The notes below the pieces were generated by a model. It ran no database searches, was not told where the DNA came from, and saw only the letters and a list, made by a program, of their open reading frames with translations. The position numbers and the translations under genes are program-made. A stretch of 6,488 nucleotides of DNA from Novosphingobium sp. GTDB lineage: Bacteria; Pseudomonadota; Alphaproteobacteria; Sphingomonadales; Sphingomonadaceae. The stretch lies in assembly GCA_020853995.1 (NCBI GenBank), contig JADYXV010000127.1, positions 1-6,488 on the forward strand. The letters run 5' to 3'. Shown piece by piece: positions 6,431 through 6,488 of the stretch. Every line of letters starts with the position of its first letter. Position 1 is the stretch's first letter.

Positions 6431-6488
6431 GCCAATTGCCTTTGCCACCCAGTTTTCGTGCGCTCGGTTCCAGCGATATTGCCGTATC
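6427..6488 (+). CDS. Probable aldo/keto reductase, N-terminal fragment (runs off right edge)
   Basis: Only the first 20 codons are visible. ATG 6427 overlaps the stop of the regulator gene (ATGA), and AGGA (6416-6419) lies 7 nt upstream. The translation MSQLPLPPSFRALGSSDIAVS (last codon incomplete) contains F-R-x-L-G-x-S-x-I-x-V-S, the usual opening strand of aldo/keto reductases of the YhdN/Tas type. In the sulfo-SMO route of SQ breakdown an aldo/keto reductase (SmoB) reduces 6-dehydroglucose to glucose after monooxygenase desulfurisation, so such an enzyme would fit here. An oxidoreductase of another SQ route, or an unrelated AKR, cannot be excluded from this short stretch. Confidence 0.55.
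   Translation, partial: MSQLPLPPSFRALGSSDIAV

Noticed and set aside
1..6488. CRISPR array, tRNA, rRNA or riboswitch
   Set aside because: No regularly spaced repeats, cloverleaf-like sequence or recognisable riboswitch core were seen on either strand by eye.

Overview
The window looks like chromosomal DNA of a high-GC alphaproteobacterium, most probably a sphingomonad (Novosphingobium/Sphingomonas/Erythrobacter type). The support is codon use strongly biased to G/C, a TonB-dependent receptor of the style common in that order paired with a sugar hydrolase and a LacI regulator, and a dispersed inverted repeat whose antisense translation gives the 'ILNLFQDP' peptide often seen as a spurious ORF in these genomes. 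No taxonomic search was possible.

Layout. Positions 1-89 are the last codons of an IS110-family transposase running in from the left edge. A REP-like inverted repeat follows (105-180), then a short gene for a small lipoprotein of unknown function whose periplasmic part resembles an ExbD/TolR domain (288-743). A strong intrinsic terminator (842-877) closes the leftward gene for a TonB-dependent outer-membrane receptor (904-3234). From a shared control region (about 3235-3410) a rightward operon starts: a GH31 glycosidase (about 3411-5420), a LacI-family regulator (5417-6430) and the first 20 codons of what looks like an aldo/keto reductase (6427 to the right edge). The three operon genes are joined by two ATGA stop/start overlaps.

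Key result. The GH31 enzyme is not a generic alpha-glucosidase. It carries all five residues of the sulfoquinovosidase signature (the KERWY version known from the Agrobacterium enzyme; E. coli YihQ has QQRWY) together with both catalytic aspartates, at matching spacings. The locus is therefore best read as a sulfoquinovose (SQ) utilisation locus. The TonB receptor would bring SQ-glycosides such as sulfoquinovosyl glycerol across the outer membrane, the cytoplasmic SQase would release SQ, the LacI protein would sense SQ or a derivative, and the downstream reductase could belong to a desulfurising route in which SmoB, an aldo/keto reductase, reduces 6-dehydroglucose. The SQase call is well supported by sequence. 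The receptor substrate and the pathway type are inference, because the rest of the operon lies beyond the window.
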